In this document: positions 25,663 through 32,343 of the stretch, in pieces
Layout: every line of letters begins with the position of its first letter
Position numbering within the stretch: position 1 is the stretch's first letter
Assembly: GCF_005845215.1 (NCBI RefSeq)
Contig: NZ_SPHO01000021.1
Location: forward strand, 1 to 64,000
DNA length: 64,000 nucleotides
Direction: 5' to 3'
DNA from: Clostridium sp. 1001271st1 H5
Lineage (GTDB): Bacteria; Bacillota; Clostridia; Lachnospirales; Lachnospiraceae
Made by a program: the position numbers and the translations under genes
Notes under the pieces: generated by a model
What the model saw: the letters and a program-made list of their open reading frames with translations, nothing else
Databases searched by the model: none
What the model was told of the DNA's origin: nothing

Positions 25663-25952
25663 ATCTCCGCAAGCACCCCCTTTATTTCCTCTATGTCCTC
25701 TTGGTATGCGTTCCCCGTCGCGTTTACGCGGCGTGCTATCTGGTTGACGTTGACACCGATTTTCTGTATCTCTGCGGTCATTGCCTTTATATCGGCATGG
25801 TCTATCTGAATGATATACCCGTCAATGGCAATCTTCCGCAGATATGCCGCCATGTTCCGGGTGGGTACGAGCTTCATTTTTTCCAGTATTAAATCCCGTT
25901 CCGCTTCCGTCACTCTGAATTTGATTTGCACCGTTCTTTTGCGTCCGTTCAT
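25623..25952 (-). CDS. MobC-like relaxosome accessory protein
   Basis: The 109-residue protein starts MNGRKRTVQIKFRVTEAERDLIL, a ribbon-helix-helix-like N terminus, and continues with IQKIGVNVNQIARRVNATGN, the hallmark of MobC relaxosome proteins. It binds oriT and helps the relaxase nick. Start 25952 has AAGGAAAGGAG upstream. The frame is open to 26003, but that extension overlaps the oriT-like repeat. It lies directly beside the oriT-like region and overlaps the relaxase gene. Confidence 0.88.
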   Translation of the reverse strand: MNGRKRTVQIKFRVTEAERDLILEKMKLVPTRNMAAYLRKIAIDGYIIQIDHADIKAMTAEIQKIGVNVNQIARRVNATGNAYQEDIEEIKGVLAEIWRLQRLSLLKAL

Positions 25953-25978
25953 GTATTCGCTCCTTTCCTTTCCGTTCC

Positions 25979-26075
25979 GAGGGTTTGGGACACTTCCCAA
26001 CAAGCAATTTTCAACCGACGCGCCGCAGCGCGGGAGGGGAAAATACGGAAGTGGGTACCCGCTTCCTATGCTTGC
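25979..26075 (-). other. Probable ICE oriT
   Basis: This is the region immediately upstream of mobC. It contains a dyad TGGGACACTTCCCA (25986-25999), an inner GC-rich stem (GACGCGCCGCAGCGCGGG) and a second dyad GGAAGTGGGTACCCGCTTCC (26047-26066). Position next to mobC/relaxase and dyad content fit an origin of transfer. An inverted copy lies at 18742-18839. The nic site is not identified. Confidence 0.6.
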
Positions 26076-26219
26076 TACGAATGTTTTTATCCTTTAGGCT
26101 CTTATCACCTACTACGGAGAAAAAGCGATTTTGCCAAACTTACGCAAAAGAAAAACGCTGCAACCTCAAAAAAGATTACAACGCTTTCTAAATCCTGTTC
26201 AGTTTTAAGTCGGACATTC

Positions 26220-26573
26220 CTATTCGCCCTCTTTTTCGACTTCGGAAATCTCCTTTGCCGTTGCGGTTACAATCCGTATGCCTGTATCGCTCATACCGTC
26301 AAGAAGCGCGTCAAGCTGCCGCCGCTGCGTGTTCTTCTCCGGCGGCGTTTCTAAAAGGAATTGGTCTACGGATATATGGTAACGCTGTATCAGCTCAAAG
26401 AATATCTGTAAACTTGGGTGCTGCCCCTTGTTCTCAATGTTCGCAAGGTAGCGCGGCGAGATAAACATTTCGTCGCCTACTTTCTTGCGGCTCTCCTTGC
26501 ATCCCTCACGCGCTGCCTTTATCGCTGCCCCAAAAGCCTTAAAGTCGTATCGTGGTACTGGTCTTTTTGCCAT
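26220..26573 (-). CDS. XRE-family transcriptional regulator
   Basis: The 117-residue protein has an N-terminal helix-turn-helix of the Cro/C1 type (FGAAIKAAREGCKESRKKVGDEMFISPRYLANIENKGQ) and a C-terminal helical region. It is conserved in Tn1549-type elements between the relaxase operon and the cargo and is likely to regulate excision or conjugation genes. It is divergent from the cargo promoter at 26670, with 96 bases between the start codon and that -35 box, so it could also control that promoter. Confidence 0.85.
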   Translation of the reverse strand: MAKRPVPRYDFKAFGAAIKAAREGCKESRKKVGDEMFISPRYLANIENKGQHPSLQIFFELIQRYHISVDQFLLETPPEKNTQRRQLDALLDGMSDTGIRIVTATAKEISEVEKEGE

Positions 26574-26669
26574 AGTTATTCACCCTATTACATTTTACTG
26601 TTCCCCTTTCTTCTTGGATATGTCTACGTAGTTCTATCAGTTAGCCAAAATAATTCATATATATATATG

Positions 26670-26697
26670 TTGACAACAAGCTGCTTTTGTATATAAT
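26670..26697 (+). promoter_or_regulatory. Strong promoter of the cargo island
   Basis: There is a perfect TTGACA at 26670-26675, a 16-base spacer and a perfect TATAAT at 26692-26697. It directs transcription through the leader peptide and attenuators into the KTR and methylase genes. Confidence 0.85.
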
Positions 26698-26722
26698 ATT
26701 ATATAAAAGGGGGGGAATGTTT

Positions 26723-26749
26723 ATGTTACATAGCATGCGTATTCGATAA
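26723..26749 (+). CDS. Regulatory leader peptide, eight residues
   Basis: ATG 26723 follows a long G-rich ribosome site (AAGGGGGGG). It encodes MLHSMRIR and then stops. It starts about 20 bases after the expected transcription start and is followed by two hairpin terminators (26774, 26895). Such short translated leaders upstream of ribosome-targeting resistance genes control them by ribosome stalling. The role here is inferred from this architecture. Confidence 0.65.
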   Translation: MLHSMRIR

Positions 26750-26773
26750 GCATTGAAATCAAAAAAGATTTTT

Positions 26774-26797
26774 CCCATTTTCAATATGGGCTTTTTT
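26774..26797 (+). terminator. First attenuator hairpin
   Basis: CCCAT (26774-26778) pairs with ATGGG (26786-26790), followed by CTTTTTT. It lies 25 bases after the leader peptide stop, upstream of the KTR gene. Confidence 0.6.
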
Positions 26798-26821
26798 GTC
26801 ATGCTTATTTTGCGTATGCTA

Positions 26822-26880
26822 TACAACAAAACTAACGACGTATAGACATAGTATAAAAACTATGCCTTAATTTTGTTGTA
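26822..26880 (+). promoter_or_regulatory. Long stem between the two attenuators
   Basis: TACAACAAAA (26822-26831) is complementary to TTTTGTTGTA (26871-26880). A smaller hairpin, CATAGT/ACTATG (26847-26864), lies inside the loop. It could compete with the flanking terminator stems in leader control. No ORF is present in 26750-26957. Confidence 0.5.
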
Positions 26881-26894
26881 GTATTATATGTATA

Positions 26895-26938
26895 AATGCA
26901 GGTCAATGCTCATGTTGAGAATTGACCTGCATTTTTTT
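26895..26938 (+). terminator. Second attenuator, strong intrinsic terminator
   Basis: AATGCAGGTCAAT (26895-26907) pairs perfectly with ATTGACCTGCATT (26921-26933) and is followed by a T-run. It ends just six bases before the ribosome site of the KTR gene, so downstream expression needs read-through or antitermination. Confidence 0.85.
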
Positions 26939-26957
26939 GCGCAAAAGGAGAAATATT

Positions 26958-27137
26958 ATGCTTGAAAAATATTGGATAAAATGTCCAATTTGTAACGGAA
27001 AGACGAGGGTTCAAGTATTTTATAATACGGTATTAAGAAATTTTCCTCTTTTCTGCCCTAAATGTAAATTAACGCATATCGTTGATGTTGAAAAACTAGA
27101 AATCATAATCAAAAACTCTGAAAAACAAACTTTTTAA
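26958..27137 (+). CDS. Cysteine-rich KTR-domain protein
   Basis: The 59-residue protein has two zinc-ribbon knuckles, CPICNGKTRVQ and CPKCKLTHIVDV, with the KTR motif. The family is commonly found beside resistance genes such as tet in Tn916-like elements. ATG 26958 follows AAAAGGAG; an ATG at 26922 lies inside the terminator stem and is not used. The function is unknown. The 23-base gap to the methylase gene implies co-transcription. Base composition is clearly more AT-rich than the ICE backbone, indicating separate acquisition. Confidence 0.8.
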   Translation: MLEKYWIKCPICNGKTRVQVFYNTVLRNFPLFCPKCKLTHIVDVEKLEIIIKNSEKQTF

Positions 27138-27160
27138 TTTTGAAAAGGAAGGATATTTAA

Positions 27161-28150
27161 ATGAAACACTTACCTAAAAGTACACCTACGGAAATATTGA
27201 ATGACCCATACGGATTTACTTACAAAGAAATGTCGGAAGTAATTGGAGAGGATAAAGCAAGAGCCTTATATACGGAATTGTATAAACAGCCATTTCACAA
27301 AGAAAATCTATCAATATCAACAAAAAAAGTCTATAAAAGTAGCGATACTGAAAAGTATGTTTATGAATTGAAAGATAACAGGTATATTGAAACGGTTTTT
27401 ATTAAACGGCGAGATGGTGGGACTGTTTGCGTAAGTACGCAAGTTGGTTGTTCTGTTGGCTGTATTTTTTGTGAGTCCGGACGCAATGGTTTTGTTCGTA
27501 ATCTAACACCGTCTGAAATTGTGCAGCAGGTTGTATTGATACGTCAAAAAGTAAATCGTATCGTTTTTATGGGAATGGGAGAACCTTTATTCAATTACGA
27601 CAACTTGATTGCAGCAATCCATATTCTTCGAGATAGAAATGGACTTAACTTTCCAACCGACGGCATTACCGTATCAACAGTTGGTCCAGTTAATCAATTA
27701 AAAAAATTGCGCGAAGAACATCTAAAAATTCAGTTGACAATATCTTTACATGCAGCAACACAGGCTGCGAGAAACTGTATCATTCCTCATATGCACATGT
27801 ACGCTATTGAAGATGTTGTTAAGCAAGCATTGTCCTATTCTCAAAGGCATAATCGAAAAGTGGTATTTGCGTATTTGCTTTTACCAGGTATAAATGACCG
27901 TTCCTCAGATATAAGGCAACTTGCAAAATGGTTTAAGGGCAAAAATGTTATGATTAACGTGCTGCAATACAACCCGACGAGTAATTCAAAAATTAGAGCA
28001 CCACAAAAACAAGAAATGGTTGCGTTCAAACATCAATTAGAGCAAACAGGACTTGAAGTTACCATGAGAGTTTCTCATGGTAGAGAGATTAAAGCAGCTT
28101 GTGGACAGTTAGCTAATACATATAATAAAGCCAAAAAACAACAGAAATAA
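27161..28150 (+). CDS. RlmN/Cfr-family radical SAM 23S rRNA methyltransferase
   Basis: Members methylate A2503 of 23S rRNA at C2 (RlmN, housekeeping) or C8 (Cfr, resistance to phenicols, lincosamides, oxazolidinones, pleuromutilins and streptogramin A). The 329-residue protein keeps all catalytic parts: the 4Fe-4S motif C97-x3-C101-x2-C104, the helper Cys90 seven residues before it, the SAM-binding MGMGEPL, the SLHAAT stretch and the methyl-carrier Cys314 in KAACGQL. The N terminus differs from textbook RlmN and Cfr. GCIFCESGRNGF replaces the usual CATG/CSTG, while VSTQVGC looks RlmN-like. AAGGAAGG precedes ATG 27161. Location in AT-rich ICE cargo behind a leader peptide argues for a resistance-type role; the sequence alone cannot decide C2 versus C8. 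Confidence 0.85.
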   Translation: MKHLPKSTPTEILNDPYGFTYKEMSEVIGEDKARALYTELYKQPFHKENLSISTKKVYKSSDTEKYVYELKDNRYIETVFIKRRDGGTVCVSTQVGCSVGCIFCESGRNGFVRNLTPSEIVQQVVLIRQKVNRIVFMGMGEPLFNYDNLIAAIHILRDRNGLNFPTDGITVSTVGPVNQLKKLREEHLKIQLTISLHAATQAARNCIIPHMHMYAIEDVVKQALSYSQRHNRKVVFAYLLLPGINDRSSDIRQLAKWFKGKNVMINVLQYNPTSNSKIRAPQKQEMVAFKHQLEQTGLEVTMRVSHGREIKAACGQLANTYNKAKKQQK

Positions 28151-28181
28151 TTTAATTAAAAGAGCCAGACGCACAGACGCA

Positions 28182-28229
28182 GAGCCGATAATATGCAGTT
28201 TGAAATACTGCTGTTATCGGCTCTTTTTT
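28182..28229 (+). terminator. Terminator of the cargo operon
   Basis: GAGCCGATAA (28182-28191) pairs with TTATCGGCTC (28214-28223), followed by TTTTTTG. The remaining bases to 28400 have no gene; an AAAGGAGG at 28386 belongs to the next small ORF. Confidence 0.85.
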
Positions 28230-28400
28230 GATTTTAATTTGTGCCCCTAATAACCATATTGGAGCAAAATCAGAACTGTTGCTTGTCGTTCTTTGATTTC
28301 CGCAGCAGCTTTGAAAAATCAAAGCCGCCGTTTCTTTTTATCTTCTAATGAAATGACGCGGTATCACTGTTGAAATCGGCGGCTAAAGGAGGTAGCCGCC

Positions 28401-28586
28401 ATGAAGCAAAAAGCATATCGACAAAATCCGACAGTTATTGACTTATCAAAAAAAGCCCGCCCACCACCGGGGGAAACTACGCTTATATATATGAACTGTC
28501 TAATCATCTGGATACTGCTTACAATGCCTATGCGCCCGTCCGGGCTTTTCGGACGGGCGCATTTTGTACGTTCAAAAAATTTTTGA
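28401..28586 (+). CDS. Small ICE ORF, probably frameshifted at a TA repeat
   Basis: ATG 28401 follows AAAGGAGG. The first 30 codons give MKQKAYRQNPTVIDLSKKAR, then PPPGETTLIY. After a TATATATA tract (28484-28491) the frame reads hydrophobic and implausible residues, whereas the alternative frame reads ELSNHLDTAYNAYA, which looks native. A two-base expansion of the TA repeat would explain this. A strong hairpin (28532-28560) lies in the 3' part. It is a small protein of unknown role at the head of the sigma-factor region. Confidence 0.5.
   Translation: MKQKAYRQNPTVIDLSKKARPPPGETTLIYMNCLIIWILLTMPMRPSGLFGRAHFVRSKNF
28532..28566 (+). terminator. GC-rich hairpin terminator
   Basis: GCGCCCGTCC (28532-28541) pairs perfectly with GGACGGGCGC (28551-28560), followed by ATTTTG. 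It lies upstream of the sigma-factor gene. Confidence 0.75.
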
Positions 28587-28687
28587 AGAAATTTCAAAAA
28601 ATCTTCGGCGTTTTTGAAAAACGCCGTATTGCCCCGCGAAAAGGGGGGAAGCACCACCAACTTTCCAACGAGAAAGGAGGTGAGAAT

Positions 28688-29128
28688 GTGGAACCTAATA
28701 GCAGGGAGTTTTACAAACAGTGTGCTTTTCAGAAGTTTTGTAATACGGTATTGCACAATGAAGCTTGCGACACCCATAGAGAACTTCGCAGACACAAGGC
28801 AAAGGAAGTGACCTTTTCCGACATGACCTTAGACGAAGCGCGGCAGCTTCATACGTTTGATGAATATTTCAAACGTGAAGCCGCCGAAACCGTCTTTGAG
28901 AAAGCCGGGAAGAAAATCACGCCAAAGCTGCTTCTTGAAGCAATCCGTACTTTGCCGGAAGAAAAGCGCAAAGCCATATTGCTGTATTACTTCGAGGGAA
29001 TGAACGATACCGAGATTGCGGAGCTGTTCAACACGTCGAGAAGCACGATACAGTACAGGCGGACAAGCTCTTTTGAGAAATTAAGAAAATATCTGGAGGA
29101 AAATGCTGATGAATGGGACGAATGGTAA
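28688..29128 (+). CDS. Sigma-70-family (region 4) regulator of the ICE
   Basis: The 146-residue protein resembles Tn916 Orf7-like sigma factors. A variable N terminus is followed by the region-4 helix-turn-helix: LPEEKRKAILLYYFEGMNDTEIAELFNTSRSTIQYRRTSSFEKLRKYL. Start GTG 28688 follows AAAGGAGGTG; an upstream in-frame ATG (28583) has no ribosome site. It probably drives ICE excision and transfer genes. Its 3' end overlaps the HTH_16-like gene by 26 bases. Confidence 0.88.
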   Translation: MEPNSREFYKQCAFQKFCNTVLHNEACDTHRELRRHKAKEVTFSDMTLDEARQLHTFDEYFKREAAETVFEKAGKKITPKLLLEAIRTLPEEKRKAILLYYFEGMNDTEIAELFNTSRSTIQYRRTSSFEKLRKYLEENADEWDEW

Positions 29129-29369
29129 CGAACCCGGCTACCCGGAAAATGCCCTTGTTCCTTATCCTGTCATTGTGGCAGCGACAAAGGGCGACCCGGA
29201 CGCCATGAAGATTGTCTTGCAGCATTTCAGCGGCTACATAGCCCGCCTCTCCATGCGGAAGCTGTACGACGAGCGCGGGAACGTCTATTTTGGCGTAGAC
29301 CACGACATTCGGGAACGGCTGCAAGCAAAACTGATGATGGCTGTCCTCACCTTTAAGGCAGAGGAATAA
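29103..29369 (+). CDS. HTH_16-family conjugative transposon protein
   Basis: The 88-residue protein reads YPVIVAATKGDPDAMKIVLQHFSGYIARLS ... VDHDIRERLQAKLMMAVLTFK, the signature of the Tn916 Orf8-like helix-turn-helix family. Start ATG 29103 lies inside the sigma gene, with CTGGAGGA upstream. Sigma/HTH pairs like this control ICE mobility genes. It is a paralogue of the protein at 24001. Confidence 0.85.
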   Translation: MLMNGTNGNEPGYPENALVPYPVIVAATKGDPDAMKIVLQHFSGYIARLSMRKLYDERGNVYFGVDHDIRERLQAKLMMAVLTFKAEE

Positions 29370-29846
29370 ACCGCAGCGGCGGCGGGACGCTTTCTCTCTC
29401 CCCCTTTTCCGTTCCGCTGCTGACGCGGCAGCAAAGCCATTCTGAACCTTGACAAAGAAAGCGGCGCAAGATAACGGCGGCGCAGCATAGGGCAAATCGG
29501 ATACGTTCCTTTTGCGCCGAGCCATACGGCGGGTGCGCCATGACGCTATCCGGGTGAGGTTATCCCCGCCCGGACAGCCGAGCGACCAACACCGCGCCGG
29601 AAAGCAAGTGTAGCGGCTTGCGGGCGACGACACGCAGAATATACAATGATACTTCCTTACAGCCACAGTCCGAGCGTTAAGAGCGTCGCAGGCAATGGGT
29701 AGGGCGGCATGAGAACCATGCCGGGGTGAAATTCCCATGAGGTTATGCTAATAACCGTCCGATTAAAGCCTTTGTTTTATTGAATAGTGGACTTGCTGCT
29801 ATTCATAGACTATATTATATGTTTGCGAAAGAAAGGGGGATTTTCT
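29370..29846 (+). other. 477-base GC-rich gap, possible structured RNA
   Basis: No credible ORF is seen. Hairpins include CCGGGTG/CGCCCGG (29551-29574) and GGTTAT/ATAACC with a four-base loop (29741-29756). Preceding it is a stretch with repeated CATG and GGGG/CCCC complementarity (29709-29740). The dense local pairing and lack of codons suggest a structured RNA or recombination control region between the regulators and TnpW/recombinase. Confidence 0.4.
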
Positions 29847-30014
29847 TTGACGCAAAACCAAACGCCCGTTACCACAACGGAGCATAAAATAGGAAAAGTT
29901 ACTTACCTTGTATGTTCGTCCGCAAGTGAACGCGCAACGGACACACTGGATAAAAAGATAAAAAAACTCATTCGCAAAGACATGGAACTGAACCCCGCAA
30001 ACGCCCGGAAATAG
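29847..30014 (+). CDS. TnpW-family transposon-encoded protein
   Basis: The 55-residue protein (EHKIGKVTYLVCSSASERATDTLDKKIKKLI) matches the TnpW family found just before serine recombinases in Tn4451/Tn5397-like elements. The start is TTG 29847 after AAAGGGGG. It is a possible helper or directionality factor. A small hairpin (AACGCCC/GGGCGTT, 30000-30020) overlaps its stop codon. Confidence 0.8.
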   Translation: MTQNQTPVTTTEHKIGKVTYLVCSSASERATDTLDKKIKKLIRKDMELNPANARK

Positions 30015-30114
30015 GGCGTTTCTTCACATTTTATACATGACACAGGCAGCGGTATGTGGTATAATATAGACAGTACAAATACCATGCTTGTCTGTCGTCG
30101 GAAAGGAGGACAAA

Positions 30115-31791
30115 ATGTTACAGACAGACAAGATTACCGCTTTATATTGCAGATTGAGCCAGGAAGATATGCAAGCCGGGGAAAGCGAGAGCATACAGAA
30201 CCAAAAACTGATTTTACAAAAGTATGCTGACGAACACCACTTTTTCAACACGCGCTTTTTCGTAGACGACGGATTTTCCGGCGTGAGCTTTGAGCGTGAG
30301 GGGCTTCAAGCCATGCTGCATGAGGTTGAAGCCGGGAACGTGGCGACCGTCATAACAAAAGACCTTTCCCGTCTGGGACGTAATTATCTGAAAACCGGGG
30401 AGCTGATAGAGATTGTCTTTCCCGAATATGAAGTGCGCTACATTGCCATTAACGACGGTGTAGACACAGCAAGGGAAGATAACGAGTTTACCCCTCTGCG
30501 GAACTGGTTCAACGAGTTTTACGCCCGCGACACCTCAAAGAAAATCCGGGCTGTCAAACAGGCAAAGGCGCAGAAAGGCGAGCGCGTCAACGGCGAAGCT
30601 CCTTACGGCTACCTTATCGACCCGGATAACCGCAATCATCTGATACCCGACCCGGAAACGGCGCACGTCGTAAAACAGATTTTTGCAATGTATGTACGGG
30701 GCGACCGTATGTGTGAAATCCAGAACTGGCTGCGGGACAATGAAATACTGACCGTCGGGGAACTGCGCTACCGCAGGACAGGGAGCAAACGCCACCCCCG
30801 CCCACAGCTCAACGCATGGTACAACTGGCCGGATAAGACGCTGTACGACATTCTGACAAGGAAAGAATATTTAGGGCATACCATAACCGGGAAAACCTAC
30901 AAGGTATCTTATAAGTCGAAAAAGACGAAAAAGAACCCGGAGGAAAAAAGGTATTTCTTCCCCAACACTCACGAACCTTTGATTGATGAAGAAACCTTTG
31001 AACTTGCACAGAAGCGGATTGCCACCCGGCAACGCCCGACAAAGGTTGATGAAATTGACCTGTTTTCCGGGCTGCTCTTTTGCGGGGACTGCGGCTACAA
31101 AATGTATGCAGTACGCGGAGCCGGGACGCTTGAACGGAAACACGCCTACACTTGCGGCAACTACCGCAACCGGGCAAGAAATGATATGCTCTGCACTACG
31201 CATTATATCCGCAAAAGCGTATTGAAAGAACTTGTCCTTGCAGACTTGCAGCGAGTAACGTCTTATGTGAAAGAGCATGAACAGGAGTTTATCGAAACAG
31301 CCAACGAGTGCAGCGCAAAGGCAGTACAAAAGACGCTGACACAGCAGCGGAAAGAGCTTGACAAGGCGCAGAACCGTATTAACGAGCTGAACATCTTATT
31401 CCGCAAGCTCTACGAGGACAACGCTTTAGGGAAACTTTCAGATGAACAATTTGCTTTTCTGACTTCCGGCTATGATGAAGAAAAAAAGACGCTGACCCGG
31501 AGGATTGCGGAGCTGTCACAGGAAATCGACAACGCCACCGAGCGCAGCGCGGACGTAAAAAGGTTTGTCGCACTGGTACGCAGATACACAGCGATTGAAG
31601 AACTGACCTACGAAAACGTCCATGAATTTATTGACCGTATTCTTATTCACGAACTGGATAAGGAAACGAACACCCGCAAAATCGAAATCTTTTATAGCTT
31701 TGTCGGCAGAGTTGATACAGGTGACAAGCCTACCGAAAGTATCTCCTATTTCAGACAGATAGGAGCCGACGTAAAGAGTTATGCTATCTAA
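30115..31791 (+). CDS. TndX-like large serine recombinase of the ICE
   Basis: This 558-residue integrase/excisionase begins with the resolvase domain, ALYCRLSQEDMQAGESES (nucleophile Ser15), then TKDLSRLGRNYLKTGE and VRYIAINDGVDT. The recombinase domain continues with APYGYLIDPDNRN, a zinc ribbon (FCGDCGYKMY ... TCGNYRN ... C) near residues 330-370, a coiled coil and a C-terminal region typical of TndX/TnpX. ATG 30115 follows AAAGGAGG (30102-30109). A TATAAT at 30060-30065 with ATGACA 18 bases before may be its promoter. The gene is 70 bases from the right end of the ICE, the expected position. It is only distantly similar to the IME recombinase at 6674. Confidence 0.93.
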   Translation: MLQTDKITALYCRLSQEDMQAGESESIQNQKLILQKYADEHHFFNTRFFVDDGFSGVSFEREGLQAMLHEVEAGNVATVITKDLSRLGRNYLKTGELIEIVFPEYEVRYIAINDGVDTAREDNEFTPLRNWFNEFYARDTSKKIRAVKQAKAQKGERVNGEAPYGYLIDPDNRNHLIPDPETAHVVKQIFAMYVRGDRMCEIQNWLRDNEILTVGELRYRRTGSKRHPRPQLNAWYNWPDKTLYDILTRKEYLGHTITGKTYKVSYKSKKTKKNPEEKRYFFPNTHEPLIDEETFELAQKRIATRQRPTKVDEIDLFSGLLFCGDCGYKMYAVRGAGTLERKHAYTCGNYRNRARNDMLCTTHYIRKSVLKELVLADLQRVTSYVKEHEQEFIETANECSAKAVQKTLTQQRKELDKAQNRINELNILFRKLYEDNALGKLSDEQFAFLTSGYDEEKKTLTRRIAELSQEIDNATERSADVKRFVALVRRYTAIEELTYENVHEFIDRILIHELDKETNTRKIEIFYSFVGRVDTGDKPTESISYFRQIGADVKSYAI

Positions 31792-31804
31792 CATACATCA
31801 AAAA

Positions 31805-31851
31805 GAGGTAAGATAACACCCTCTGCAAAAAAGGTATCGTTATCTTACCTC
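31805..31851. repeat. 13-bp inverted repeat at the ICE right end
   Basis: GAGGTAAGATAAC (31805-31817) is perfectly inverted at 31839-31851. Read on the minus strand, the stem is followed by TTTTT, so it would terminate transcription entering the ICE from the chromosome. It could also be part of the attachment site. It lies between the recombinase stop and the disrupted target gene. Confidence 0.7.
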
Positions 31852-31860
31852 AACAAACAT

Positions 31861-32343
31861 AGTATAAGTTTAACCATCAACGGGGACCCGGTTGATGCCA
31901 TTGTGAAGGATAACCTGACGCTTCTGGATTTTCTTCGTGACCAGCTGTTTCTGACCGGCACGAAAAAGGGGTGTGAGGAAGGGGAGTGCGGCGCCTGTAC
32001 CGTGATGCTGGACGGCAGGCCGGTTAACTCCTGCTGTACCCTGGCCGTGGAGTGCGACGGCCATGAGATTATTACTGTGGAGGGAATTGCCAGGGACGGG
32101 ATGCTTCATCCCATTCAGAAGCAGTTCATTGAGAAGTGGGCCATGCAGTGCGGCTACTGCACCCCGGGTATGATTATGTCCGCCAAAGCGCTTCTGGATG
32201 TGAATAAGCATCCCACGGAACTGGAAATCCGGGAAGCCATTGAAGGCAATCTGTGCCGCTGTACCGGCTATGCAAAGATTGTGGAGGCAATCCAGGCAGC
32301 CGCTGCGCAGATGAACTGGGAGGAGGAAGCAAAGAATGCATAA
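31861..32343 (+). pseudogene. [2Fe-2S] subunit of molybdenum hydroxylase, start codon lost to ICE insertion
   Basis: From 31861 the frame reads SISLTINGDPVDAIVKDNLT and continues as an essentially complete two-[2Fe-2S] ferredoxin-like subunit. The plant-type cluster is CEEGECGACTVMLDGRPVNSC, and the second cluster is QCGYCTPGMIM...CRCTGY. Normal homologues begin one to four residues earlier. There is no ATG, GTG or TTG in frame between the recombinase stop (31791) and GTG 31903, and that GTG lacks a ribosome site and would remove the first beta strands. The ICE therefore inserted at or beside the start codon. The gene overlaps the large subunit by eight bases. Confidence 0.85.

Larger units (their letters stand above)
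8430..31863 (+). mobile_element. Tn1549/Tn916-superfamily ICE with TndX-like recombinase (right part)
   Basis: Gene order (maff2 remnant, VirB6-like, PrgI, VirB4, methylase, CHAP hydrolase, DUF4315, DUF4366, TopB, ArdA/ArdC-like, TTRAP, Cys-rich VLP, relaxase and MobC on the minus strand, cargo, sigma factor, HTH, TnpW, serine recombinase) is that of clostridial Tn1549/CTn-type ICEs using a TndX-type recombinase. The right end is placed between the recombinase stop (31791) and the first native codon of the disrupted Fe-S subunit gene (about 31861). The left end, with VirD4 and replication genes, and the 5' piece of the target gene would be before the window. The nested IME splits the element in maff2. 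Confidence 0.85.
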
